DNA of 64,000 nucleotides from VAZQ01 sp963753575. GTDB taxonomy: Bacteria; Pseudomonadota; Alphaproteobacteria; Rhizobiales; Xanthobacteraceae. Below, one piece after another: positions 8,731 to 18,609 of this stretch. Made by a program: the position numbers and the translations under genes. The stretch is from the NCBI GenBank assembly GCA_963753575.1, contig CAVWCR010000001.1:248001-312000 (forward strand), given 5' to 3'. Positions within the stretch are counted from its first letter, which is position 1. Every line of letters starts with the position of its first letter. The notes under the pieces are model-generated. The model saw nothing but the letters and a program-made list of their open reading frames with translations, did no database searches and had not been told where the DNA came from.

Positions 8731-9417
8731 CTATGCTGCGACCGTCTCTTCGCCGGCATCATCGCGGCGACGGCGCGGGCGTGATCGCGTCGGGCACAGG
8801 CGCGACGGGATCGCCAGGAGATCGTCGAGCAGGCCTGCGCAGCGCTGGCCTTGCGCGAGCGCGCGGTCGAGCGCCGCCATGGTGCGGGCAAGCCCGGGGT
8901 CGTCATCGTCGAGCCAGGTGCGCATCACCGAGGCGAACAGCACAGCCAGACCTTGCGCCTGCAGCATGCCCTTCGGTCCGGATGCGGAAATGTCGGCGGC
9001 GGCCAACATCCATTGGTGCGAGCGCACGGCGAGGCCGTTGAGCGCAACCGCGAGACCCGGATTGAAGGTGGCCGAGCGGATCAGCGAACGCACCGCCTCG
9101 CGGTGCGGGCCGAGCGCCTCGATCCGGCGCATCAGGACGTCGAACAGCCGCTCGCGCGGCGGTTCCTGCGCCATGTCGGCATCGCCGCCGCGCAGCACGG
9201 CGCGGTCGACCTCCTTCACGTGTGCGGCCAGGATCGAAAGTGGCGAATCGAACTCGCCGCGCAATTCGGCGAGCGATACGTCGGCGCGCTTGGCGACCTC
9301 GACAAGGCCGATCCGCTCGATCGGCCGCTCGGCGAGCAGCGCCATGAACGCCGCGATGATGCGTTCACGGGCGCTGCCGGTCGGTGTGTCGCCGGTCGAT
9401 GCTAAGTCGCTGGCCAT
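8731..9417 (-). CDS. TetR family transcriptional regulator
   Basis: The 228-residue protein has an N-terminal TetR-like helix-turn-helix (SARERIIAAFMALLAE, then LVEVAKRADVSLAELRGEF, about residues 15-58), a helical ligand-binding domain and an Arg-rich C terminus. It is convergent with the kinase gene (about 7 bp apart), so it is not in that operon. No obvious target gene lies beside it, and proC is the next gene upstream on the same strand. Confidence 0.82.
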   Translation of the reverse strand: MASDLASTGDTPTGSARERIIAAFMALLAERPIERIGLVEVAKRADVSLAELRGEFDSPLSILAAHVKEVDRAVLRGGDADMAQEPPRERLFDVLMRRIEALGPHREAVRSLIRSATFNPGLAVALNGLAVRSHQWMLAAADISASGPKGMLQAQGLAVLFASVMRTWLDDDDPGLARTMAALDRALAQGQRCAGLLDDLLAIPSRLCPTRSRPRRRRDDAGEETVAA

Positions 9418-9493
9418 TCGGGCGTCCTTGGCTGGTACAGCCCTAATCTAGGTCTGCAAGTGGGGCGCCAAAAGGGCGGTGCGACGCTCGTGC

Positions 9494-10342
9494 TCAGCCA
9501 GCGAGTTCGCGCGAACGCTTCGTGGCCGCCAGGACCGCGCGGTTCATGAGCGGTGTCAATCCATCCGGCGCCATCAGGACCTCAAGCGCGGCCGCGGTGG
9601 TCCCGCCGGGCGAGGTCACGTTCTGGCGCAGCGTCTCGGGGTCGAGGGGGGAGCGATGCAGCAGTTCGCCCGAGCCGGCGACGGTCGCACGGGCGAGCTT
9701 GGCGGCAAGCTCGCGTGGCAGGCCGGCAGCCGCGCCCGCGCGCGCCAGGGTCTCGGCGAGCAGGAATACGTAGGCCGGCCCCGAGCCGGACACGGCCGTC
9801 ACCGCATCCATCAGGCCTTCGTCCGCCACCCATTCGACCATGCCGGTCGCTGCCAGCAGGGCGTGCACCAGATCGCGCTGACGCTGCGAGACCCGCGCGT
9901 TGGGAACCGCCACCGTGATGCCGCGGCCGATCGCGGCCGGTGTGTTCGGCATCGCGCGCACCAGCGCGGTGCGCTCGGCAAGCGCGCCCTCGAGAAAGCC
10001 GAGCGTGCGTCCGGCCATGATCGACAGCACCACCGTGCCGGCGCCGATGTAGGGGACCAATGTCGGCAACACTGCCGGTGCGATCTGCGGCTTGACCGCG
10101 ACCACGATGGCGGTCGCTTCGCGGGCTGCCGTCACCGGTGGATTAAGCCGCAGCCCGAGCGAGGTCAGCACGCCAAGCTCGCGGGTGGGCTGTGGCTCGA
10201 TGACCACCACGGCGGTCGGCGGCAAGCCGAGCGCCAGCCAGGCGTCGAGCATGGCGCTGCCCATCTTGCCCGCGCCGACCAGCACAATGGTCCCAGCAAA
10301 CTCGTCGAGCGCGCGCGCGCTCTGAACGGTCGGTATGGTCAT
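9494..10342 (-). CDS. proC: Pyrroline-5-carboxylate reductase
   Basis: The protein is 282 residues from the ATG preceded by GAGG; upstream in-frame ATGs at 10360 and 10393 are less well placed. It reduces 1-pyrroline-5-carboxylate to proline with NAD(P)H. The Rossmann motif is IVLVGAGKMGSAM (19-31), and the C-terminal signature includes VSGSGPAYVFLLAE and VTSPGGTTAAALEVL, which form the P5C-binding dimer domain. Normal length. The ybjN gene lies about 120 bp upstream on the same strand and is probably co-transcribed. Confidence 0.93.
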   Translation of the reverse strand: MTIPTVQSARALDEFAGTIVLVGAGKMGSAMLDAWLALGLPPTAVVVIEPQPTRELGVLTSLGLRLNPPVTAAREATAIVVAVKPQIAPAVLPTLVPYIGAGTVVLSIMAGRTLGFLEGALAERTALVRAMPNTPAAIGRGITVAVPNARVSQRQRDLVHALLAATGMVEWVADEGLMDAVTAVSGSGPAYVFLLAETLARAGAAAGLPRELAAKLARATVAGSGELLHRSPLDPETLRQNVTSPGGTTAAALEVLMAPDGLTPLMNRAVLAATKRSRELAG

Positions 10343-10464
10343 GGCAGCCTCACGTGTCATCGGCCGCCTTGACGGCCGATCCCGGAATATCACCGGGGCT
10401 GAAGACTACCAAGCGGGGTGGGAGGCGCCGCAGGCCCATCGGTGACGGGCTGACGCCATTCTGA

Positions 10465-10962
10465 TCAGGCTTGGCCAGCGGTCTCGAACATGGCGGCATC
10501 GAGCGCTTCGCGTGCCGGCTTGCCGGCCCAGATCACGAATTGGAACGCCGGGTAATAGCGTTCACAGGATTCGAGTGCGCTCGAGAGCAGCGCCTCGCAC
10601 TGGCGACCGGAGGCCTCGACGCCGCCGGCCAGCAGCAGCGCGTGCCGATACATGATCAGCCCGTCCTGTCCCCAGAAGTCGAAATGTCCGACCCACATCT
10701 GCTCGTTGACCAGCGCAGTGAGATGCTGCACTTCGGCACGGCAGCGCGCCGGTGTCTTGATCTCGAACGCGCAAGCCAGATGCAGCGCTTCGATATCGTC
10801 CATCCAGGTGAAGGACACCTGATAGTCGCTCCACTTGCCACGCACCAGGATCGTGATCTCGTCGTCGCCAGCGCGCTCGAACGACCAGTCGTTGATCGAG
10901 GCCATGCGCTCCACCACTTCGAGCGGATTGCCTCGATGATCCGATATATCTAGGAGAGACAT
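10465..10962 (-). CDS. YbjN domain-containing protein
   Basis: The protein is 165 residues from ATG at 10962, with GGAGAAGGGG immediately upstream acting as ribosome site. A GTG start at 10974 would translate through that site and is rejected. The sequence (LLDISDHRGNPLEVVERMA, WSDYQVSFTWMDDIEALHLAC and EAL..ALESCERYYPAFQFV) matches the YbjN fold, which is related to type III secretion chaperones. YbjN has been linked to stress and motility traits in enterics. Its role in alphaproteobacteria is unknown, but it is very often found beside proC. Confidence 0.85.
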   Translation of the reverse strand: MSLLDISDHRGNPLEVVERMASINDWSFERAGDDEITILVRGKWSDYQVSFTWMDDIEALHLACAFEIKTPARCRAEVQHLTALVNEQMWVGHFDFWGQDGLIMYRHALLLAGGVEASGRQCEALLSSALESCERYYPAFQFVIWAGKPAREALDAAMFETAGQA

Positions 10963-11257
10963 CCCCTTCTCCACCTGCCGCCCAATTCATGGAATGCGCA
11001 CTCGACCGCACGCATGCCGCCGTCTTTTTTTGAGGGACGCGGCCCCGGTGGAGCGTTCTGTTCGCTCCGGGGCGAATCACTTGACTACTCGACTATAAAC
11101 CCCGCAATTCCAGGGGTGATAGCCCCATTGAGCCCGGCAAAGGTTAACGATTGGTGGATATCAACGGGCCATCCACAACTTGCTGGCCGGCGTTCGGCGC
11201 GAGCTCCAAGAGAGACTCGCGCAAGCTGAAAACAGTGTGCCAGGTTGTTCGAGCGAC

Positions 11258-12235
<978 letters not shown>

Positions 12236-12511
12236 CCCCGTCTCCGACGCGAGTCCAGCGCTCGCTTGCGGCGTCCTGATAACAAGGACGTGACACGGCT
12301 GGCAATATGACGGAAGTTCGATGTCCCGGTTTTTCTTCCGGCCTCGCCGGACGTCTGGGGGCTGGTATAGGTCGGTGGAGAAGGCCTGGGCGGGCGGTCC
12401 GGCCTCTCCCGGCCGGGGCGGGGGCACGGACACCGGAGCGGGCTGGCGCGGGACGGCCGGCCCACGAATGACGGGAATCCTGTCGTTTTGGCCGCTGCTC
12501 AGCGTGCCAAC

Positions 12512-13282
12512 TCAACCGGCGAGTGCGATCGCGTTGAGATGCCGCCCGTAGTCGGGCTCCCGCCGGTGCACCGAGCGGCGATAGCTGAAGAACGTTTCCG
12601 GCTCTGCATAGGTGCAGCGGCCGAGATCGTCGACGCGCTCTATGCCCGCCCTGGCGAGCCGGGCCGCGACATAGCCGGCAAGATCAAACAGCGCATGGCC
12701 GGTGCGCGGCGCGCCGCGGAAAAAGCGCTCGTTCCCGGCGTCGTCGCGATTGAACTGTTCCACGAATTCGGGGCCGACCTCGTAGTTCGGCTGCCGAATC
12801 ATCGGGCCGAGCGCCGCCACGATGTGCGCGCGGTCAGCGCCGCAATGTTCCATCGCGGCGATGGTGGCTTCTGCGACCCCGGCGAGCGCGCCCTTCCAGC
12901 CCGCATGTGCGGCGGCGATCACGCCTGCATGCGCATCCGCGAACAGGATCGGGCCGCAATCGGCTGTGCTGACCGCAACCGCCAGTCCGGCCGAGCGGGT
13001 CACGATCGCGTCAGCCCTCGGACGCGCGGTCGCGTCCCATGGCTGCTCCACGGTCACGACCGTCGGCGAGTGAATCTGGTAGGCGGTGAGCAATCGTTCG
13101 GCTGCAACGCCCACCGCCGCTGCCATGCGGGCGCGGTTCTGGGCGACATGCTCGGGTGCGTCGTCTGATCCGACGCCGCCGTTGAGGCTGTCGTACCAGC
13201 CCTTCGACACGCCGCCCGCGCGCGTGAAGAACCCGTGCCGAATACCGTCGAGCGGCGCGAGGGATGCAGATTGCAACATCAT
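12512..13282 (-). CDS. pgeF: Peptidoglycan editing factor / YfiH laccase-domain protein
   Basis: The 256-residue protein has the multicopper-like YfiH fold. The zinc ligands are visible: His71 (YQIHS), Cys109 (STADCGPI) and His126 (AHAGWKG). In E. coli the family prevents misincorporated amino acids in peptidoglycan precursors, and other members show purine nucleoside or polyphenol oxidase activity. Two adjacent ATGs (13282, 13279) overlap the TGA of the upstream methyltransferase in TGATGATG, which implies coupling. It is the last gene of an lgt-methyltransferase-pgeF unit. Confidence 0.9.
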   Translation of the reverse strand: MMLQSASLAPLDGIRHGFFTRAGGVSKGWYDSLNGGVGSDDAPEHVAQNRARMAAAVGVAAERLLTAYQIHSPTVVTVEQPWDATARPRADAIVTRSAGLAVAVSTADCGPILFADAHAGVIAAAHAGWKGALAGVAEATIAAMEHCGADRAHIVAALGPMIRQPNYEVGPEFVEQFNRDDAGNERFFRGAPRTGHALFDLAGYVAARLARAGIERVDDLGRCTYAEPETFFSYRRSVHRREPDYGRHLNAIALAG

Positions 13283-14385
13283 GGACTCAGGAACCCAGGC
13301 AGCTCTCCGAGCTTCGGATCGGCAAACCCGCTGACCTTGAACAGCCGCCCCATGCCGGTGCGCTGCCTGCTGGTGAGGCGCGCGAGCGCGGTGTCGATCT
13401 CGGCGACCTTGTTGGGCGGCACGGCCTTGCGCAGCACGGCGGCGCGGCTTTCGATGCCGAGGTTGTACAGAAAGGCGGCCTGCTCGATCGGGCCAAACGC
13501 GCGTGCGCCCATGCTTTCGGCGGCCTGAGACAGTGCCTGAAAATCGACATGCGCGGTGAGATCGACCGCGCCCGGCGCGGCCAGCGGGTTGGCGTAGGCG
13601 TGCGCGCCGACCGCTTGCAGGGTGTCGCCGGTTGCGCTCTCGGTATGGCCGTAGTCGATCACCAGCGCGGCGCCATGCGAGCGGGCAACCCTCCGCCCGA
13701 GCTCGAGCGCAACGTTATCGGCGCGCCATTCGAACACTTCGCCGATCTCAGCCTCGCGCAGTTGCTCGGGCAGCATCTGCTCGAACAGCGGGATCGGGTC
13801 GCGCGCGTTGCTGAACTGCAGCCGCCCGCCTTCGTCGATCTTGATCACGCGCTCGTGCCAGCCATCGACGCACATCACCGCCTGCTGCACCGGCAGCGCA
13901 TCGAAGAACTCGTTGGCGAGAATGATCGACGGGCCGGGCGGAACCTGATCGAGCGACTTGAACCACTCGACCGCCACGTTGGTGCTCGCCACCGCTCGGC
14001 GCTGCCGCTCCTCCAGCGCCGGGCTGATCTCGACGAAATTGACGACGATCGCCTTGCGGAAATCCGGCATCGCGTAGGCCGTACGCAGGATATCGAGCAT
14101 CATTGTGCCGCGGCCGGGGCCGAGCTCGATCAGGCGCACCTTCTCCGGCTCGCCCATGAGTTTCCAGATTGCGATGGCCCACAGCCCGATCAGTTCGCCG
14201 AACATCTGGCTGACTTCGGGCGCCGTGATGAAATCGCCGCGCGCGCCGAACGGATCGCGTTTCATATAGTAGCCGTGCTGCGGATCGGTCAGGCACAGCG
14301 TCATGTATTGCGCCACCGGCATCGGGCCGGCGCCCGCGATCCGCCGGCGGATTTCGGTTTCGAGCGCTTGCAATTCGTCAGCCAT
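13279..14385 (-). CDS. SAM-dependent methyltransferase, NDUFAF7/MidA family
   Basis: The 368-residue protein resembles MidA/NDUFAF7, which dimethylates an arginine of the complex I subunit NDUFS2 in mitochondria. Visible elements are the N-terminal YMTLCLTDPQHGYYMKRDPFG (28-47), GDFITAPEVSQMFGEL (50-65) and the SAM-binding IELGPGRGT (86-94). The start is ATG at 14385, overlapping the lgt stop in ATGA; the open frame to 14532 only reads out of frame through lgt. The substrate in bacteria is unproven. Confidence 0.88.
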   Translation of the reverse strand: MADELQALETEIRRRIAGAGPMPVAQYMTLCLTDPQHGYYMKRDPFGARGDFITAPEVSQMFGELIGLWAIAIWKLMGEPEKVRLIELGPGRGTMMLDILRTAYAMPDFRKAIVVNFVEISPALEERQRRAVASTNVAVEWFKSLDQVPPGPSIILANEFFDALPVQQAVMCVDGWHERVIKIDEGGRLQFSNARDPIPLFEQMLPEQLREAEIGEVFEWRADNVALELGRRVARSHGAALVIDYGHTESATGDTLQAVGAHAYANPLAAPGAVDLTAHVDFQALSQAAESMGARAFGPIEQAAFLYNLGIESRAAVLRKAVPPNKVAEIDTALARLTSRQRTGMGRLFKVSGFADPKLGELPGFLSP

Positions 14386-15209
14386 CAGGTTGCCCGCGCC
14401 GGCTCGGTCTTGCGTGCCGCCCACAGGAAAGCGATACCCGCAAGCATCAGCGGCAGCGACAGCAGCATGCCCATGGTGAGCCCGCCCCAGAGGAAGCCGA
14501 GCTGAGCGTCGGGCTCTCGGAAGAACTCGCATGTGAAGCGCGCGGCGCCGTAACCGAGCGCGAACGCGCCAATGATGGTGCCTGGGCGCCTGAGCGCGCC
14601 GGCCCGCATGAGCACGGCGAGCACGGCAAGCAGCACGAGGCCTTCGAGGGTCGCCTCATAGAGCTGGCTCGGGTGGCGCGGCAATGGGCCGGCGCCCGGA
14701 AACACCATCGCCCACGGCACGTCGCTCACGCGGCCCCACAATTCCGCGTTGATGAAGTTAGCAAGGCGGCCGAGGAACAACCCGATCGGCGCGACTGCGC
14801 ACGTGATGTCTCCGAGCGACAGCCAGGAGATTCCCCGCCGGTAGGCAAACAACAAGACCGCCGTCACGCAGCCGAGAAAGCCGCCGTGGAATGACATGCC
14901 GCCTTTCCACAGCTGCACGATCTCGGCCGGGTGCGCGAGGAAATACGGCGCATTGTAGAACAGCACATAGCCGATGCGGCCGCCCAGAATGATGCCGAGC
15001 GTCACCCACAGAATGAAGTCGTCATAGTCGGTGACGGTGAGCGGCGCCGGGGCGCCCCACAGCTTTTCCGAACGTACGATGGCGCGCGCGTAGAACCAGC
15101 CGCCCAGGATCCCCACAATATAGGCGAGCGCGTACCAGCGTATGGCAAACGGCCCGACGCTCACGAGCACCGGGTCTATGCTGGGGAACGGGATGGCGTT
15201 GAGCGGCAT
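14385..15209 (-). CDS. lgt: Prolipoprotein diacylglyceryl transferase
   Basis: The 274-residue, seven-helix inner-membrane enzyme attaches diacylglycerol from phosphatidylglycerol to the lipobox cysteine of prolipoproteins. It shows the invariant SFHGGFLG (107-113) and the Lgt signature GRLANFINAELWGR (147-160), followed by RHPSQLYEA and a C-terminal FTCEFFREPD. Length and topology are ordinary. It heads the lgt-methyltransferase-pgeF unit. The upstream 340 bp contain a dispersed two-hairpin repeat rather than a gene. Confidence 0.95.
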   Translation of the reverse strand: MPLNAIPFPSIDPVLVSVGPFAIRWYALAYIVGILGGWFYARAIVRSEKLWGAPAPLTVTDYDDFILWVTLGIILGGRIGYVLFYNAPYFLAHPAEIVQLWKGGMSFHGGFLGCVTAVLLFAYRRGISWLSLGDITCAVAPIGLFLGRLANFINAELWGRVSDVPWAMVFPGAGPLPRHPSQLYEATLEGLVLLAVLAVLMRAGALRRPGTIIGAFALGYGAARFTCEFFREPDAQLGFLWGGLTMGMLLSLPLMLAGIAFLWAARKTEPARAT

Positions 15210-15299
15210 CGGGGTGGTGACCTGAGTTTGGCTGATGCAAGGCAGGGCGCGCGCGCGAAGTCAAGCTAGCCACTGTGGCCATTCGATGCGCGGCACGCG

Positions 15300-15457
15300 A
15301 GTGCCGCCGATTTGAAGTTCCTACACTAGTTGCAGCAAGCTCGCCTAGGAACCTCAAATCGAAAAGCGACACTGGTATCATGGATTTGCTAGCGCCCCTT
15401 GTTTCCGAAGTTCGTGTCAGAGGGGGCGCCGTCGAACTTCGGAAACGGGGTGCCAGT
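15300..15457. repeat. Dispersed two-hairpin repeat, copy A
   Basis: This is copy A of a repeat also present at 20703 and 26343. It has two adjacent hairpins. The first pairs CGATTTGAAGTTCC (15308) with GGAACcTCAAATCG, flanked by GTGCCGC and GCGaCACTGG. The second pairs TTTCCGAAGTTCG with CGAACTTCGGAAA, flanked by GCGCCCC and GGGGTGCC. It lies in the 343-bp gap between divergent lgt and ubiK. This copy carries more mismatches than the other two and looks older. Nothing else recognisable is in the gap. Confidence 0.85.
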
Positions 15458-15552
15458 CCTTTGGTAAGGAACCCCGGCCGCCCCGCTTGCCTTCCAGGTC
15501 GTTCGTCCCCATTCTTTCTCAGACACTCTTTGGCGGTGACCGGAGCCGATCC

Positions 15553-15861
15553 ATGACGCAGACCAGCAACCGCTTCTTCGACGAAGTCGCCCGCCTGATG
15601 AACGACGCGGCCGGCGTCGCGCAGGGCATCAAGCGCGAGGTCGAAACCCTGTTCAGGACCCAGGCCGAGAAATGGTTGCGCGACCTCGACCTGGTCAAGC
15701 GCGAGGAATTCGAGGCGGTCAAGGATATGGCGCGGCTCGCGCGCGAAGAGAACGAGGTGCTGCGAACCCGTCTGGCGGCGCTGGAGGCGAAGCTCGCCGG
15801 CTCGCCGTCCGCCCCGCCGCCGCCACCCCCGCCAGTCGATCCGGGATCGCCAGCGGCCTGA
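15553..15861 (+). CDS. UbiK/BMFP accessory factor family protein
   Basis: The 102-residue protein is mostly one long amphipathic helix: FFDEVARLMNDAAGVAQGIKR near the N terminus, then VKREEFEAVKDMARLAREE and ALEAKLAG, forming the coiled coil typical of YqiC/UbiK (brucella membrane fusogenic protein family). It ends in a run of prolines. UbiK assists UbiJ in ubiquinone biosynthesis in gammaproteobacteria. In Rhizobiales the role is inferred only. The start is ATG at 15553. Confidence 0.82.
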   Translation: MTQTSNRFFDEVARLMNDAAGVAQGIKREVETLFRTQAEKWLRDLDLVKREEFEAVKDMARLAREENEVLRTRLAALEAKLAGSPSAPPPPPPPVDPGSPAA

Positions 15862-15986
15862 CCAACGCCCTGAATTCCTGTTCCCATTTCCACAGCTTGC
15901 GGGTATAAGCCCGCGCAGCCTGCGGCCCCGACACCCCTGGAGGCATGCCGCGGCTATTTTGTCATCGAATTCAAAGGGATAAGACA

Positions 15987-16721
15987 ATGGCGACCGTCCA
16001 ACAACTGAAGGCGACGGCACGTCCACGAGGCGGCAAGGGGGCCGCCCGGGCGGAGCGTCGTGCCGGCCGCGTGCCGGGCGTGATCTATGGCGACAACAAG
16101 GACCCCATCACGATCTCGGTCGATTTCGCTGAGCTGAAGCGGCGCATCTATGCCGGGCGCTTCCTCACCACGATCTACGAGATCGACGTCGAGGGTGCCA
16201 AGCATCGGGTAATACCGCGCGACTTTCAGCTCGATGCGGTCAAGGACCTGCCCGTGCACGTCGACTTCATGCGGCTTGGCGAGGGCGCCAAGATCCGCGT
16301 GCGCGTCCCGGTGCGGATCCTCAATGCCGACCAGGCGCCCGGTGTGAAGCGCGGCGGTACCGTCAACATCGTCACCCACGCGGTTGAGGTGCAGTGCGCG
16401 CCCGAGGACATCCCGGACGCGATCGACGTCGATGTTGCCGGTCTTGAGATCAATTATTCGAAGCACCTGAGCGACATCGATCTGCCGAAGGCGTTGCGGG
16501 TCGTGGAGCGCACCAATCCGACGCTTGTCACCATTGTGCCGCCGTCCGGCTACGCCGAAGAAATGAAAGCGGCGGCAGAGGCTGCTGCCGCAGCGGCGGT
16601 GGCCGCGGCGACGGCAGCGGAAGCCGGTGCGCCGGCGGAAGGGGCAGCTCCTGGTGCGGCAGCGGCGCCGGCTGCTGGCGCCGCTCCGGCGGCAGCGGCA
16701 CCCGCTGCGCCGAAGAAGTAA
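15987..16721 (+). CDS. rplY: 50S ribosomal protein bL25 (Ctc form)
   Basis: This 244-residue, CTC-type bL25 binds 5S rRNA. The N-terminal L25 domain (about 1-95) begins with the family's LKATARPRGGKGAARAERR and VPGVIYGD, and the TL5/CTC C-terminal domain follows (VRVPVRILNADQAPGVKRGG). The last 50 residues are a low-complexity Ala/Pro/Gly tail, which is common in Rhizobiales bL25 but long here. The start is ATG at 15987 behind AAAGGGA. The order rplY-pth-ychF is conserved in the order. Confidence 0.95.
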   Translation: MATVQQLKATARPRGGKGAARAERRAGRVPGVIYGDNKDPITISVDFAELKRRIYAGRFLTTIYEIDVEGAKHRVIPRDFQLDAVKDLPVHVDFMRLGEGAKIRVRVPVRILNADQAPGVKRGGTVNIVTHAVEVQCAPEDIPDAIDVDVAGLEINYSKHLSDIDLPKALRVVERTNPTLVTIVPPSGYAEEMKAAAEAAAAAAVAAATAAEAGAPAEGAAPGAAAAPAAGAAPAAAAPAAPKK

Positions 16722-16732
16722 GACCGCCAGGC

Positions 16733-16817
16733 GAGTAGCGAATGGCGAATTGCGAGAATTGCGAATAACGAGGGAGCCGGCAACTCACGATTCGCTACTC
16801 CCTGTTCGCTATTCGCC
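16733..16817. repeat. Imperfect palindrome between rplY and pth
   Basis: GAGTAGCGAAT at 16733-16743 is exactly complementary to ATTCGCTACTC at 16790-16800, and the adjoining GGCGAAT (16744) pairs with ATTCGCC at 16811. The unit is rich in GCGAAT/ATTCGC words. It sits in the 128-bp rplY-pth spacer and may act as an attenuator, an mRNA-stability element or a REP-like repeat. Confidence 0.65.
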
Positions 16818-16849
16818 TTTCAACATTCGCGTTCGCGCTTGGAGCATCC

Positions 16850-17458
16850 ATGCTGCTCTTCGTCGGTCTCGGCAATCCCGGCGCCAATCACGTCGGCAAT
16901 CGCCACAATATCGGTTTCATGGTGGTGCAGGCGATTGCCAAGCGCCATGGCATCGCGCTGTGGCGGCGGCGTTTCCAGGGCCTTGCGGTCGAGGGGCCCC
17001 TGGGGGCGCAGCGTGTGCTGCTGCTGTTGCCCGGCACCTATATGAACAAATCCGGGCGCGCGGTGGCGGAAGCTCAGCGTTTCTATAAACTCGGCGTCGG
17101 CGAGGTAGTCGTGTTCCACGATGAGCTCGACCTCGCGCCCGGCAAGGTGCGGGTGAAGACCGGCGGCGGCGTTGCCGGGCACAACGGCCTGCGCTCGATC
17201 ACCGCCCATATCGGCAACGACTATCGCCGTGTTCGCATCGGCATCGGCCATCCGGGCGTGAAGGATCTGGTACACGCGCACGTGCTCTCCGACTTTGCCA
17301 AGAGCGAGCGGCCGTGGGTGATCGCGCTGTGTGACATCGTCGCCGACAACGCCGAGCTGCTGGCCAAGGGGCAGGACGCAACCTTCCAGAACAAGGTCCA
17401 TCTCGCCATGCAGGCGAAAGGGTTTATCAACTCCAAGGAACAGGCGCCGAATGACTGA
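16850..17458 (+). CDS. pth: Peptidyl-tRNA hydrolase
   Basis: The 202-residue enzyme releases peptides from prematurely dissociated peptidyl-tRNA. It has FVGLGNPGANHVGNRHNIGF (4-23) with catalytic His19, the substrate-site Asn66 in TYMNKSG, Asp91 in FHDELDLAPG and Asn112 in GHNGLRSI. All are in canonical order. The ATG at 16850 follows TTGGAGC. It lies 44 bp upstream of ychF and is presumably co-transcribed with it. Confidence 0.95.
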   Translation: MLLFVGLGNPGANHVGNRHNIGFMVVQAIAKRHGIALWRRRFQGLAVEGPLGAQRVLLLLPGTYMNKSGRAVAEAQRFYKLGVGEVVVFHDELDLAPGKVRVKTGGGVAGHNGLRSITAHIGNDYRRVRIGIGHPGVKDLVHAHVLSDFAKSERPWVIALCDIVADNAELLAKGQDATFQNKVHLAMQAKGFINSKEQAPND

Positions 17459-17502
17459 CGTCATGCTGCACGACGGCGCGCTGCGGGAAAGAGACTAACG
17501 CA

Positions 17503-18609
17503 ATGGGATTCAAGTGCGGCCTCCTCGGCCTGCCCAACGTCGGAAAATCGACCGTCTTCAATGCGCTCACCGCGACCGCGGCCGCGCAGGCCTCGAACTA
17601 TCCGTTCTGCACGATCGAGCCGATGGTGGGCGAGGTGCTGGTGCCGGACGCGCGGCTCGATGCGCTGGCCAAACTCGCAAAATCCGCCGTGATCAAACCG
17701 ACGCGGCTTTCCTTCGTGGACATCGCGGGCCTGGTCGCGGGCGCCTCCAAGGGCGAGGGCCTCGGTAACCAGTTCCTGGCGCATGTGCGCGAAGTCGACG
17801 CCGTGGCGCATGTGGTGCGTTGCTTTGTCGACAACGACGTCACCCATGTGGCCGGCAAGGTCGATCCGATCGCCGACATCGAGACGATCGAGACCGAGCT
17901 GATGCTCGCCGACCTCGACAGCCTCGAGAAGCGCGTCGACAACCTGGCCAAGAAGGCGAAGGGCAGTGATAAGGACGCACAGGAGGCCAAGGCCGCTCTT
18001 GACCTTGTCAACCGCGCGCTCGTGCTGCTGCGGGACGGGAAGCCCGCGCGTCTCGTCGAGCGGCCGCCCGAGCAGGAAAAGACTTTCCGGATGCTTGGTC
18101 TGTTGACCGCGATCCCGATGCTCTATGTGTGCAATGTCGATGAGGCCTCGGCCGCGACTGGCAACGAGTTCTCGCGTCTGGTCGAGGCGCGCGCGCGCCA
18201 GGAGGGCGCGGCCTGTGTCGCCATCTCGGCCAAGATCGAAGCCGAGATCGCGGTGCTGCCGCCGGCGGAGCGCACCGAATACCTCGCCGCGATCGGCCTC
18301 GATGAGCCCGGTCTCGACCGGCTGATCCGTGCCGGCTATGCGCTGCTCGATCTGATTACCTACTTCACCGCCGGTCCCAAGGAGGCGGCAGCCTGGACGA
18401 TTTCTCGCGGCACCAAGGCGCCGCAGGCCGCAGGTGTGATCCATTCGGACTTCGAGCGCGGCTTCATTCGCGCCGAGACCATCGCGTACGACGACTACGT
18501 CAGTCTTGGCGGTGAGGCCGGCGCCCAGGCGGCCGGCAAGATGCGGCTCGAAGGCAAGACCTATATGGTCGCCGACGGCGACGTCATGCACTTCCGGTTC
18601 GCGAACTGA
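17503..18609 (+). CDS. ychF: Redox-regulated ATPase YchF (OBG family)
   Basis: The 368-residue Obg-family P-loop protein uses ATP rather than GTP. The Walker A GLPNVGKST lies at 9-17, G3 DIAGLVAGASKGEGLGN at about 74-90, and the NxxE-type base-recognition element CNVDE replaces the GTPase NKxD, as expected for YchF. The C-terminal TGS domain ends in GDVMHFRFAN. YchF associates with ribosomes and is linked to stress responses. Its last 26 bp overlap the convergent GNAT gene. Confidence 0.95.
   Translation: MGFKCGLLGLPNVGKSTVFNALTATAAAQASNYPFCTIEPMVGEVLVPDARLDALAKLAKSAVIKPTRLSFVDIAGLVAGASKGEGLGNQFLAHVREVDAVAHVVRCFVDNDVTHVAGKVDPIADIETIETELMLADLDSLEKRVDNLAKKAKGSDKDAQEAKAALDLVNRALVLLRDGKPARLVERPPEQEKTFRMLGLLTAIPMLYVCNVDEASAATGNEFSRLVEARARQEGAACVAISAKIEAEIAVLPPAERTEYLAAIGLDEPGLDRLIRAGYALLDLITYFTAGPKEAAAWTISRGTKAPQAAGVIHSDFERGFIRAETIAYDDYVSLGGEAGAQAAGKMRLEGKTYMVADGDVMHFRFAN

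Noticed and set aside
13264..14505. 413-codon plus-strand frame over the methyltransferase gene
   Set aside because: Antisense shadow; the minus-strand gene has clear SAM motifs.
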